This document shows positions 38,846 to 46,996 of a stretch of DNA of 63,304 nucleotides, in pieces (positions within the stretch are counted from its first letter, which is position 1; each line of letters begins with the position of its first letter). Below the pieces are notes generated by a model, which worked only from the letters and a program-made list of their open reading frames with translations, searched no databases and had not been told where the DNA came from. Origin of the DNA: Bacteroidales bacterium (GTDB taxonomy: Bacteria; Bacteroidota; Bacteroidia; Bacteroidales; UBA932); assembly GCA_024401855.1 (NCBI GenBank), contig JAKSKH010000011.1:1-63304 (forward strand), written 5' to 3'. The translations under genes and the position numbers were made by a program.

Positions 38846-38882
38846 CAAAGGTACAATTTTTGCTGTGATTTTAGTATATTTG
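38846..38882. promoter_or_regulatory. divergent promoter boxes for truA and moxR
   Basis: TACCTTTG on - (38853 to 38846) ends four bases before the truA ATG. TATATTTG on + (38875-38882) is 25 bases before the moxR ATG. The boxes are 21 bases apart and face outward. Confidence 0.55.
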
Positions 38883-38907
38883 CAGTTTGCATACAGTGAT
38901 TCGAAAT

Positions 38908-39900
38908 ATGGAAAGCGTAAACATTAAAGAACTCAATGACAGGATTCAGAAGGAAAGTGCGTTTGTGGACATTCTTTCTCTCGAGATGGGCAAGGTGATT
39001 GTTGGTCAGAAACATCTTGTGGAAAACCTCATGATAGCGCTTCTGGCTAATGGCCATATTCTGCTGGAGGGCGTTCCGGGATTGGCGAAAACATTGGCCA
39101 TAAGCACGTTAAGCAAGGCTGTCAATGCCAAGTTCAGCAGGATTCAGTTTACTCCGGACCTGCTTCCGGCAGATGTGACAGGTACTTTGATATACTCGCA
39201 GAAGAAGGAGCAGTTCGAAGTTCACAAAGGACCCGTTTTCGCCAATTTCGTGCTGGCGGATGAAATCAACCGTGCTCCGGCCAAGGTTCAGTCCGCCCTT
39301 CTGGAAGCCATGCAGGAGCGTCAGGTGACTCTCGGTGAGGAGACCTTCAAACTTCCCGAGCCTTTCCTTGTGCTCGCAACCCAGAATCCCATCGAGCAGG
39401 AGGGAACATATCCTCTGCCGGAAGCGCAGGTGGACCGCTTCATGCTCAAGGTTGTTGTGGGTTATCCCAAGAAGGAAGAGGAGAAACTTATTGTGCGCAT
39501 GAACAACAGCGGCGAGTTCCCCAAGCCTTCGCCGGTGGTTAATCCTGAAGACATAGTCCGCGCCCGCGAGGTGGTGCGTGACGTTTATATGGATGAGAAG
39601 ATCGAACGCTACATCGTTGATATAGTATATGCGACCCGCACTCCTGAAGACTACGGTCTGCAGGAACTGAAGGACCTCATTTCCTTCGGCGCGTCGCCCC
39701 GTGCCAGCATCTCGCTGAGCATGGCCGCAAAGGCGTATGCGTTCATCAAGCGTCGCGGGTACGTTATCCCGGAGGATGTCCGTGCGGTATGCCCTGAAGT
39801 GCTGCGGCACAGGATAGGCCTGACCTACGAGGCCGAAGCGGAGAATGTTACGGCTGAACAGATTATAGAGAAAGTCATCAACGCGGTGATTGTGCCGTAA
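38908..39900 (+). CDS. MoxR-family AAA+ ATPase of the bat operon
   Basis: A 330-residue AAA+ protein. Walker A is GVPGLAKT at residues 55-62, Walker B is VLADEINRAP near residue 115, sensor 1 lies in LATQNPIEQEGTYPLPEAQ with the arginine of VDRFMLK, and a lid domain follows. MoxR proteins act as chaperones, often for von Willebrand factor A (VWA) proteins encoded nearby. ATG at 38908 is used; an in-frame TTG at 38887 overlaps the promoter region. It is the first gene of the bat operon, in the order known from Bacteroides aerotolerance loci. Confidence 0.92.
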   Translation: MESVNIKELNDRIQKESAFVDILSLEMGKVIVGQKHLVENLMIALLANGHILLEGVPGLAKTLAISTLSKAVNAKFSRIQFTPDLLPADVTGTLIYSQKKEQFEVHKGPVFANFVLADEINRAPAKVQSALLEAMQERQVTLGEETFKLPEPFLVLATQNPIEQEGTYPLPEAQVDRFMLKVVVGYPKKEEEKLIVRMNNSGEFPKPSPVVNPEDIVRAREVVRDVYMDEKIERYIVDIVYATRTPEDYGLQELKDLISFGASPRASISLSMAAKAYAFIKRRGYVIPEDVRAVCPEVLRHRIGLTYEAEAENVTAEQIIEKVINAVIVP

Positions 39901-39901
39901 T

Positions 39902-40789
39902 ATGGGTCGGGACGCAACAGAGCTTTTGAAGAAGGTCCGCAAGATTGAGATCAGGACCAAGGCGTTGTCTCATCAGATATTCGCCGGAGAATACCATTCC
40001 GCTTTCAAGGGAAGGGGCATGGCGTTCAGTGAAGTCCGTGAGTATCAATGGGGGGATGACGTGCGCAATATGGACTGGAACGTGACCGCCCGTCTGCGCA
40101 GCCCTTACGTGAAAGTGTTCGAGGAGGAGCGCGAACTGACAGTCGTTCTCCTTGTTGACGTAAGCCGTTCCGGACTTTTCGGCACGAAAGGGGTTTCCAA
40201 GCGTGAGAGAATAGCGGAAATAGCCGCGGTGCTGTCTTTCAGCGCCATTCTGAACAATGACAAGGTCGGTGCTCTTTTCTTTTCCGATCGCGTGGAGAAG
40301 TTCATACCTCCGAAGAAGGGCAGGTCGCACCTGCTGCATATCATAAGGGAGATGCTGGAGCTGGAACCCGCTTCGGACGGAACCGACATCGGGGGAGCCT
40401 TGCGTTTCCTTACGAATGCCATCAAGAAAAAATGCACGGCTTTCCTTCTGAGCGACATGATGGATGTCGGCAGTGACGGACACCTGCGCTATGAAGATGC
40501 GCTGAAAGTTGCCGTCAACCGTCATGACCTGTCTGTCATCAAGGTTCATGATCCGAGAGAGGAAAGCATGCCTGCAGTCGGGCTCCTTCACGTAAAGGAC
40601 AGCGAGAGCGGAGAAACTGCCTGGATCAATACCGACAGCAGAAAGGTACGTCTTGCATATCGGAACTGGTTCTCCGCGGTTTCAGAAGAAGAGAATCATC
40701 TGTTCAACAAATATCAGATTGACAACATTGATATATCAACCGATTCCGATTATGTCAAAGGTCTGATGAAATTATTCAACAGGAGATGA
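39902..40789 (+). CDS. DUF58-domain protein of the bat operon
   Basis: A 295-residue cytoplasmic protein. The N-terminal segment FAGEYHSAFKGRGMAFSEVREYQWGDDVRNMDWN at about residues 25-58 is the DUF58 signature, and a VWA-like fold follows with LVDVSRSGLFG near residue 86, a partial metal-site motif. DUF58 proteins accompany MoxR ATPases very widely; their molecular role is not settled. ATG 39902 is chosen one base after the moxR stop; a TTG at 39890 inside moxR is unlikely. It overlaps the next gene by four bases. Confidence 0.88.
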   Translation: MGRDATELLKKVRKIEIRTKALSHQIFAGEYHSAFKGRGMAFSEVREYQWGDDVRNMDWNVTARLRSPYVKVFEEERELTVVLLVDVSRSGLFGTKGVSKRERIAEIAAVLSFSAILNNDKVGALFFSDRVEKFIPPKKGRSHLLHIIREMLELEPASDGTDIGGALRFLTNAIKKKCTAFLLSDMMDVGSDGHLRYEDALKVAVNRHDLSVIKVHDPREESMPAVGLLHVKDSESGETAWINTDSRKVRLAYRNWFSAVSEEENHLFNKYQIDNIDISTDSDYVKGLMKLFNRR

Positions 40790-41733
40790 GAGTGGTTGCA
40801 TTGATACTGGCCGTGTTGCTGGAGATTGTTCCCGGCGGTCCGGCATACCTGAAACAGCTTCAGCCCAGGGATTCGATACTGATTGCGGATCAGATTGAAT
40901 ACGGTTTCCGACTCGACAAGGTGAAAGAGGGAACGGTAATAGAACTGCCCGATTTCTCCAAGGCATCGGGAGATACTCTCACCCTGGTCAGGAACTGGCA
41001 GATGGATACTGTCGGCAGACCCGGGAAAAAGGGATCCGCCAATATAATTGCCAGCATAATTGTCGCCCCCTTTGAGGAAGGGGAGTATGAACTTCCCTCA
41101 ATTCCTGTCAGGAGGACTGTGGAAGGCAATGTAGATACGCTTCTTTTCGAAGGTGTGAAGATGAGTGTCCGCACCATGCCGGTAGATACCGCTACGTTCC
41201 AGATTCACGATATCAAGGGGCAGATGAGATATCCTCTTACTTTCAGGGAGGTGGCTCCGTGGCTTGCTTTAGGGTGGCTTGTAACGGTGCTGGCAATTCT
41301 CATTGTATGCCTGGTCAGGATGAGAAAGGGAAAGGTTGCCGGAGAAACGGCTGTCATGGAGCCGGCCTATATTGTGGCTCTGCGCTCGCTGGACAAGTTC
41401 CGCGGAAACAGGTACTGGGCTCCCGAAAAGCAGAAGATTTTCTATTCCGGCATAACCGATGCCCTCAAGAATTACGTGGACGGACGTTTTGGAATTGACG
41501 CTCCGGAAATGACGACTGCGGAACTCTTCCGTGAGCTCAGGAATGCTTCCGATATCAGTCCTGATCTGTATGATGAGCTCAAGGTCCTTTTCGAACGTGC
41601 CGACTTTGTCAAGTTTGCGAAGTATACGGCTTCCGATGAAGATAATGCCGGAGCTTTGCCTCTTGCGGTGCGTTTTGTGACAGAGACATATCAGACAGAA
41701 GAGCCTGAGGAGGGGCGGAAGGATGTTCTTTGA
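40786..41733 (+). CDS. DUF4381-like membrane protein between moxR/DUF58 and batA
   Basis: A 315-residue protein with an N-terminal hydrophobic signal segment (about residues 3-18), a periplasmic beta-rich domain of about 120 residues, one membrane helix at about residues 158-182 (WLALGWLVTVLAILIVCLV), and a cytoplasmic helical domain containing YVDGRFGIDAPEMTTAELF. This layout resembles the DUF4381 or BatD-like proteins commonly found at this operon position. No enzymatic motif is visible. It may be an adaptor linking the VWA proteins to the membrane, an inference from context. It overlaps the DUF58 gene by four bases and batA by eleven. Confidence 0.65.
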   Translation: MRVVALILAVLLEIVPGGPAYLKQLQPRDSILIADQIEYGFRLDKVKEGTVIELPDFSKASGDTLTLVRNWQMDTVGRPGKKGSANIIASIIVAPFEEGEYELPSIPVRRTVEGNVDTLLFEGVKMSVRTMPVDTATFQIHDIKGQMRYPLTFREVAPWLALGWLVTVLAILIVCLVRMRKGKVAGETAVMEPAYIVALRSLDKFRGNRYWAPEKQKIFYSGITDALKNYVDGRFGIDAPEMTTAELFRELRNASDISPDLYDELKVLFERADFVKFAKYTASDEDNAGALPLAVRFVTETYQTEEPEEGRKDVL

Positions 41734-42706
41734 GTATCCACATCTGCTTTGGCTTCTGGCCTTGCCTGTTCTGCTGGTTTTGCATTATGTCTTCCTTGAA
41801 CTGAGCGGACGGAGACCGCATTTCCGAGTTTCTTCCGTCAAACCTTGGAAGGAGGGTGGCGTTTCACTTCTCTCCTATCTCCGCCACTTGCCGTTTGTCT
41901 TTCGTGTTGTCGCGCTTTCCCTCATCATCGTTGCCATAGCACGTCCACGCTCGTCTACGGAAATAGAGAAGATAGATACCGAGGGAATTGATATCGTGAT
42001 GGCAATGGATGTGTCCACAAGTATGCTTGCCCGCGATTTCAAGCCGGACAGGATAAGTGCGGCGAAGGACATTGCCATCGAGTTCATTTCCCAGAGGCCT
42101 TCCGACCGTATGGGTATCGTGGTGTTTGCGGGGGAAAGTTATACACAGTGCCCTCTGACTACGGACAGAGCCACTTTGATAAACCTGATGAAAGAGGTCC
42201 AGACGGACCTTATTGAGGACGGTACCGCCATCGGCAACGGTCTCGCTACTGCCGTGGCGAGGATTATGGATTCCGATGCTCCCAGCCGTGTTGTCATTCT
42301 TCTTACTGATGGTGTAAACAACAGCGGGGAGGTCGCTCCTCTGACTGCCGCGGAGATTGCCAGGACCTATGGCATCAGAGTTTACACCATAGGTGTGGGG
42401 GCTAACGGGACCGCACCTTATCCCGTAATGACTCCGTGGGGTGTTGAAACCCGTGATGTCCAGGTGGAAATAGATGAGAATCTTTTGAAGGAAATAGCGC
42501 AGACTACCGGGGGAAGGTATTTCAGAGCCACTGACAACACAAAACTCGCGGAGATTTATGCGGAGATTAACAAATTGGAGAAGGCGCGCACTACGGTTGA
42601 CAGTTTTCCGGAGTACAAGGAACTTTTCGGACGCTTCGCCGTTGCCGCTCTTGTCTTTCTCCTGCTTGAACTGCTGACAAGATTATTGATAAGGAGGTTA
42701 CCGTAA
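41723..42706 (+). CDS. batA: BatA, VWA-domain membrane protein
   Basis: A 327-residue protein with two N-terminal helices (about residues 5-22 and 56-76), a periplasmic VWA domain with the MIDAS motif DVSTS at residues 96-100, LTDGVNNSGEV near 197, and a C-terminal helix at about 300-322. It matches BatA of Bacteroides aerotolerance operons. Those operons have been linked to oxygen tolerance and stress, but the biochemical function is undefined. The start lies eleven bases inside the previous gene; the stop overlaps batB by one base. Confidence 0.9.
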   Translation: MFFEYPHLLWLLALPVLLVLHYVFLELSGRRPHFRVSSVKPWKEGGVSLLSYLRHLPFVFRVVALSLIIVAIARPRSSTEIEKIDTEGIDIVMAMDVSTSMLARDFKPDRISAAKDIAIEFISQRPSDRMGIVVFAGESYTQCPLTTDRATLINLMKEVQTDLIEDGTAIGNGLATAVARIMDSDAPSRVVILLTDGVNNSGEVAPLTAAEIARTYGIRVYTIGVGANGTAPYPVMTPWGVETRDVQVEIDENLLKEIAQTTGGRYFRATDNTKLAEIYAEINKLEKARTTVDSFPEYKELFGRFAVAALVFLLLELLTRLLIRRLP

Positions 42707-43707
42707 TGCTGATATTTGCTGACAGTTATTATCTTTGGCTGCTTCTGCTTGTTCCGCTGATTCCGCTTGTGTATGCCGTGCTGCGGAGGATGCGTCGCAG
42801 AAGGATACGCAAAATAGGTGATGAGCGCCTTGTTCTTCAGCTGATGCCTTCCTGGTCGGGAGCCAAGGGGTGGTGGCGTATAGTCCTTTTCTCTCTTGCC
42901 TTCGGCTTTTTTGTGCTTGGGCTTGCCAGACCGCAGATAGGGGCCAAACTTTCCCAGAGGAAGACCAAAGGCTCCGAGATTATGATATGCCTTGACGTTT
43001 CCAACTCGATGCTGGCCCAGGATTATTCCCCTGACCGTCTTTCGAGAGCGAAACTTGCCATTTCCAGACTTGTTGACAAATTGCAGGATGACAGGATAGG
43101 CCTTATTGTCTTTGCGGGAAGTTCCTTTGTGCAGCTTCCCATTACAACGGACTACGTATCTGCCAAGATGTTCCTGAATTCAATAGATACGGAGTCTGTG
43201 CCTGTTCAGGGAACGGCTATCGGGAACGCCATTCTTACAGCCGCGAGGGGTTTCAGCACGCAGAGTGAGAAGAGCCGGGCCATAATTGTCATCACTGATG
43301 GTGAAAACCATGAGGACGATCCCGTTGATGCAGCCAGGCAGGCTTCCGAACTCGGCATTAAGGTCTATACCATTGGTGTCGGCTCTCTCAGGGGGCAGCC
43401 TATTCCGAAAAATGGCGATCTGATGAAAGACCAGGAAGGGAACATAGTGGTGACAAGGCTTGATGAAACCTCCCTTCAGCAGGTGGCTGCTGCCGGGAAT
43501 GGCGCATATGTTCATGCCGGTAACGAGGAATTCGGCCTCAATCCTATTATAGAAGATCTTCGCAAACTTGAGGATGAAGAGTTCGATTCCGTTGTTTTTG
43601 AGGAGTATGATGAGCAGTTTATGTACTGTTTTGCCGTTGCTCTTGCCCTTTTTGTCCTTGAGATGCTCATAGGGGAGAGGCGTGCGAAAAAAAGATTGTT
43701 CGACTGA
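42706..43707 (+). CDS. batB: BatB, VWA-domain membrane protein
   Basis: A 333-residue paralogue of BatA with the same topology: helices near residues 6-24 and 58-76, a VWA domain with MIDAS motif DVSNS at residues 97-101 and ITDGENHEDDP near residue 195, and a C-terminal helix near 305-325. BatA and BatB are thought to work together in the periplasm. It shares single-base overlaps with batA and batC, indicating tight translational coupling. Confidence 0.9.
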   Translation: MLIFADSYYLWLLLLVPLIPLVYAVLRRMRRRRIRKIGDERLVLQLMPSWSGAKGWWRIVLFSLAFGFFVLGLARPQIGAKLSQRKTKGSEIMICLDVSNSMLAQDYSPDRLSRAKLAISRLVDKLQDDRIGLIVFAGSSFVQLPITTDYVSAKMFLNSIDTESVPVQGTAIGNAILTAARGFSTQSEKSRAIIVITDGENHEDDPVDAARQASELGIKVYTIGVGSLRGQPIPKNGDLMKDQEGNIVVTRLDETSLQQVAAAGNGAYVHAGNEEFGLNPIIEDLRKLEDEEFDSVVFEEYDEQFMYCFAVALALFVLEMLIGERRAKKRLFD

Positions 43708-44402
43708 TGAAGAAATTATTGTTCATATTGCTTGTGACTCTTATGTCTGTTCCTGTTTTCGCGCAGGTTGACAGGAGGGAGGTCCGTTCCGGAAACAGAA
43801 AATTCCGAAAAAATGAATACAAGCAGGCCGAGATAGATTATCGCAGGGCGGTGGTCAAGGATTCCCTTTCCGTAGCCGGAGAATACAATCTGGCATCCTC
43901 CCTGTACAGGCAGGAGGATTATGAAGGAGCGGAGAAAGCCCTCTCAACAGTGAAGGAAGTTGCAGACAGCCCTGACTATTTTTATAATTCCGGAGATGTC
44001 GCCCTTCAGAAAAAGGACTATGCTTCGGCCGTGGAGGCTTTCAAGCAGTCCCTGTTGAGAAATCCCGGAGACCTTGACGCGAAGGAGAATTATATTTATG
44101 CCAAAAAGATGCTGGAAAATCAGCAGAATAATGGTGGCGGGTCCAATCAGAACCAAGACCAGAATCAGGATCAGGACCAGAACCAGAATCAGGATCAGGA
44201 CCAGAACCAGAATCAGGATCAAGATCAGAATCAGGACCAGGATCAGGACCAGGATCAACAACAGCAGGAACAGGGGATTTCCCGGCAGCAGGCTCAGCAG
44301 ATGCTGAAAGCCATACAGGCAAAGGAAAAGGAAACACAGGATAAGGTAAACAAGGAAAAGGCCGCTTTGCTTCAATCCAAACAGAAAGAAAAGAATTGGT
44401 GA
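43707..44402 (+). CDS. batC: BatC, periplasmic TPR protein with Gln/Asp repeat tail
   Basis: A 231-residue protein with a signal peptide (residues 1-20, cut near FAQ), about three tetratricopeptide repeats between residues 30 and 140 (YKQAEIDYRRAVVKDSLSVA, YNSGDVALQKKDYASAVEAF), then a highly repetitive Asn-Gln-Asp-Gln region at about 147-190 and a basic Lys-rich C terminus. TPR domains mediate protein contacts, probably with BatA, BatB or BatE. The stop TGA overlaps the start of the batD-batE gene. Confidence 0.85.
   Translation: MKKLLFILLVTLMSVPVFAQVDRREVRSGNRKFRKNEYKQAEIDYRRAVVKDSLSVAGEYNLASSLYRQEDYEGAEKALSTVKEVADSPDYFYNSGDVALQKKDYASAVEAFKQSLLRNPGDLDAKENYIYAKKMLENQQNNGGGSNQNQDQNQDQDQNQNQDQDQNQNQDQDQNQDQDQDQDQQQQEQGISRQQAQQMLKAIQAKEKETQDKVNKEKAALLQSKQKEKNW
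44147..44265 (+). repeat. tandem NQDQ-coding repeat in batC
   Basis: About 120 bases consist of CAG/AAT/GAT/GAC codons arranged as repeated CAGAATCAGGATCAGGAC-type units, encoding alternating Gln with Asn or Asp. Several near-perfect 24-base copies sit in tandem, a sequence prone to slippage in multiples of six bases without frameshift. Confidence 0.85.
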
Positions 44403-46996
44403 TGAGAAATATATTATCAGCTATACTGATTATGGCGGTTTCGCTCACCGCAGCCGCTCAGAATACAATATCTGTCAATGTTCAGAACCTGGTTGCGCTT
44501 GATGAACAGTTCAACGTGACTTTCGTTATTGAAGGGGAAAGTTCTCCATCGGATTTCCAGTGGAATGCGGGGGATGATTTCCAGCTTGTATGGGGCCCCC
44601 AGAAGGGAACGTCCACATCATTGACAATTGTTAACGGCAACCGTACAAAGACTTCCCAGACCACCTACACATATGTGCTGATGCCCAAGAGTACAGGAAC
44701 CTTCCAACTTCAGCCGGCGGTTGCAACGGTGAAAGGACGTCAGCTGACATCAAAAAGCGTCAATGTTGAGGTTGTGTCCAACGGTCAGTCCGGACAGAAA
44801 CAGAACCAGGGAAACTCTTCCGGGAATCAGGAGTCCCGGACGGGTACGGTATCTGCCGATGACCTTTTCCTGAAACTTACATTAAGCCGGACCGGCGTTA
44901 TGGTCGGCGAGACGATAACGGCCACTTTGAAGTTGTACCAGAGGGTGAACATTGCGGGGTTTGAAGATGCAAAGTTCCCTGCGTTCAACGGATTCTGGAG
45001 TCAGGAGGTCCAGGCTCCGTCCAACATTGATTTTCACAGGGAGAACATAGGTGATAAGATCTATAATGCCGCGGTTCTGCGCAGTTGGAATCTTGTCGCT
45101 CAGAAAGCAGGAGACATCAGCATCGATCCCGCCGAACTTGTTTGTCTGGTGAATATCCGTGCGCCCCACGCTTCCACGGGGAGCATTTTTGACAGTTTCT
45201 TTCAGGATGATTATCAGACAATACGCAAAAGAGTTACCACACCGGCTGTGACTGTTCACGTAAGTGCGCTGCCGGGAGGAGCCCCGGAGTCATTCACCGG
45301 TGGAGTAGGCAAATATTCGATGTCTGTTTCACTGACTAAGGGCTCTCTTAAAACTCATGAGGCGGCTTCTTTGAAGCTTACCGTTACGGGAAAGGGAAAT
45401 ACGACTCTGATAGGCGCTCCCAAAATCAGCCTCCCGCCCGATTTTGAGGTATATGATGCCAAGACTACCGATATCAGCGGTGGAAAGGAATTCGAATATC
45501 CGTTCATTCCCCGCAGCCACGGAGAGTTTGACCTGAGTCCCGTGGAGTTTACATATTATGACATATCATCCAGGAAATATGTCACTCTGAAGAGTGAGGC
45601 ATTGCATTTAAGTGTCGATAAATCGGGGGAAATATCCGGAGAATCTCAAAATCAGGGCTCTTTTGTCCCCTCTGTCAACAAAAAGGGCGTCAAAGACCTG
45701 GGCTCGGATATCAGGTTCATTTCCACCGGGGTTCCATCGCTGGTTCCCGCGGGAAAATTCTTTGCAGGTTCCGTTTTGTTCTGGGCTCTTGCCGCTCTCT
45801 CCGTTTTGCTGTCTCTGATATGTTATTTTGCTTTCCGCAGTGTGGAGCACAGGCGTGCCGATATCGTGGGCAATAAGAACAGGGGGGCTACCAAGATGGC
45901 CCGCAAGCGTCTGTCCAAGGCCGGATTGTATTTGAAGGACAACCTGTACACTGCTTTTTACGAAGAATTGCACAGGGCTCTTCTCGGCTTTGTGTCGGAC
46001 AAGCTCAATATGGATGTTTCCGAAATGAGCAAGGAGAACATCTCCGGGAGATTGTCGGAAAAAGGCGTCCCGTCAGACACTGTCAGTGATTTTGTCGGAA
46101 TAATAGATTCCTGTGAATATGCGAGATATTCGCCTGATTCCGGCCATGAAGCGATGAATGCCAATTATGAGAAGGCCGTGGCTGTTATTTCCACCATAGA
46201 CGAAAGCATGAAAAGAAAGACAAAACCATCAGCGGCATCGATTGTTGCGGTTCTGCTTGTCCTTTTCCCTCTTTCCGGTTTTGCGGATGACAGGGCTTCT
46301 GCAGACTCTCTGTGGAATGCAGGTGTCAATGCCTATTCCGGTGGTAATTGGGAGGAGGCCCTTCAGAGCTGGAAGGATATCGAGGATATGGGCCTCGAGT
46401 CCGTAGAACTGTATTACAATATGGGGAATGCATATTTCAAGACAGGAGAGGTTGCCTCGTCCATACTTTATTATGAGAGAGCCTTGAAAGTGGATCCTTC
46501 TTATGAAGATGCTGTATTTAATCTGAAGTTCGCAAGGAATCAGGTTTTGGACAAGATAGAGGAAGTTCCGGAAATATATATCAAAGTGGTGATGCGGAAG
46601 TTGAGGCGGGCTGTTACGGCCGATGCCTGGGCGGTGCTGAGCCTTGTCTTCCTTGCACTTTCCCTCTTGATGACACTGCTGTTCCTGCTTGGAAGATCAT
46701 CACTCACACGCAGGTCCGGGTTTGTGACAGGTGTAGTGTCCCTGATTTTCTTTGTTCTGTGCCTTTCGTTTTCTCTCAGGCAGAAAGAGGAGTACCAAAG
46801 GGGTGATTCCGCCATTGTCATGCGTGCAGTGTCTTCTGTAAAGAGTTCTCCCGGAAACGATTCTTCCGTGGATCTTTTCGTTCTGCACGAAGGTACCAGG
46901 GTGATGATTCTTGATGAAGTTGGCGAATGGAGCAACATCGTGCTTGCCGACGGCAGGCAGGGTTGGATGAAGAAATCTGATTTTGAAGTTATCTGA
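44402..46996 (+). CDS. BatD-BatE fusion protein
   Basis: A single 864-codon frame joining two proteins that are normally separate. Residues 1-20 are a signal peptide (cut near AAAQN), about 20-440 form the beta-rich BatD oxygen-tolerance domain, a membrane helix lies at about 458-478, and a cytoplasmic helical domain extends to about 600. Met603 starts MKRKTKPSAASIVAVLLVLF, which looks like an intact BatE signal peptide. TPR units (about 635-720), two helices (about 743-790) and an SH3-like domain follow. The topology is consistent. It could be a true fusion, or BatE could also start internally at 46208. ATG 44402 overlaps the batC stop (TGATG). Confidence 0.82.
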   Translation: MRNILSAILIMAVSLTAAAQNTISVNVQNLVALDEQFNVTFVIEGESSPSDFQWNAGDDFQLVWGPQKGTSTSLTIVNGNRTKTSQTTYTYVLMPKSTGTFQLQPAVATVKGRQLTSKSVNVEVVSNGQSGQKQNQGNSSGNQESRTGTVSADDLFLKLTLSRTGVMVGETITATLKLYQRVNIAGFEDAKFPAFNGFWSQEVQAPSNIDFHRENIGDKIYNAAVLRSWNLVAQKAGDISIDPAELVCLVNIRAPHASTGSIFDSFFQDDYQTIRKRVTTPAVTVHVSALPGGAPESFTGGVGKYSMSVSLTKGSLKTHEAASLKLTVTGKGNTTLIGAPKISLPPDFEVYDAKTTDISGGKEFEYPFIPRSHGEFDLSPVEFTYYDISSRKYVTLKSEALHLSVDKSGEISGESQNQGSFVPSVNKKGVKDLGSDIRFISTGVPSLVPAGKFFAGSVLFWALAALSVLLSLICYFAFRSVEHRRADIVGNKNRGATKMARKRLSKAGLYLKDNLYTAFYEELHRALLGFVSDKLNMDVSEMSKENISGRLSEKGVPSDTVSDFVGIIDSCEYARYSPDSGHEAMNANYEKAVAVISTIDESMKRKTKPSAASIVAVLLVLFPLSGFADDRASADSLWNAGVNAYSGGNWEEALQSWKDIEDMGLESVELYYNMGNAYFKTGEVASSILYYERALKVDPSYEDAVFNLKFARNQVLDKIEEVPEIYIKVVMRKLRRAVTADAWAVLSLVFLALSLLMTLLFLLGRSSLTRRSGFVTGVVSLIFFVLCLSFSLRQKEEYQRGDSAIVMRAVSSVKSSPGNDSSVDLFVLHEGTRVMILDEVGEWSNIVLADGRQGWMKKSDFEVI

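Noticed and set aside
44147-44265. batC repeat as a CRISPR or noncoding satellite
   Set aside because: It is in frame, encodes a Gln/Asp tract, has no spacers and lies within an intact gene.
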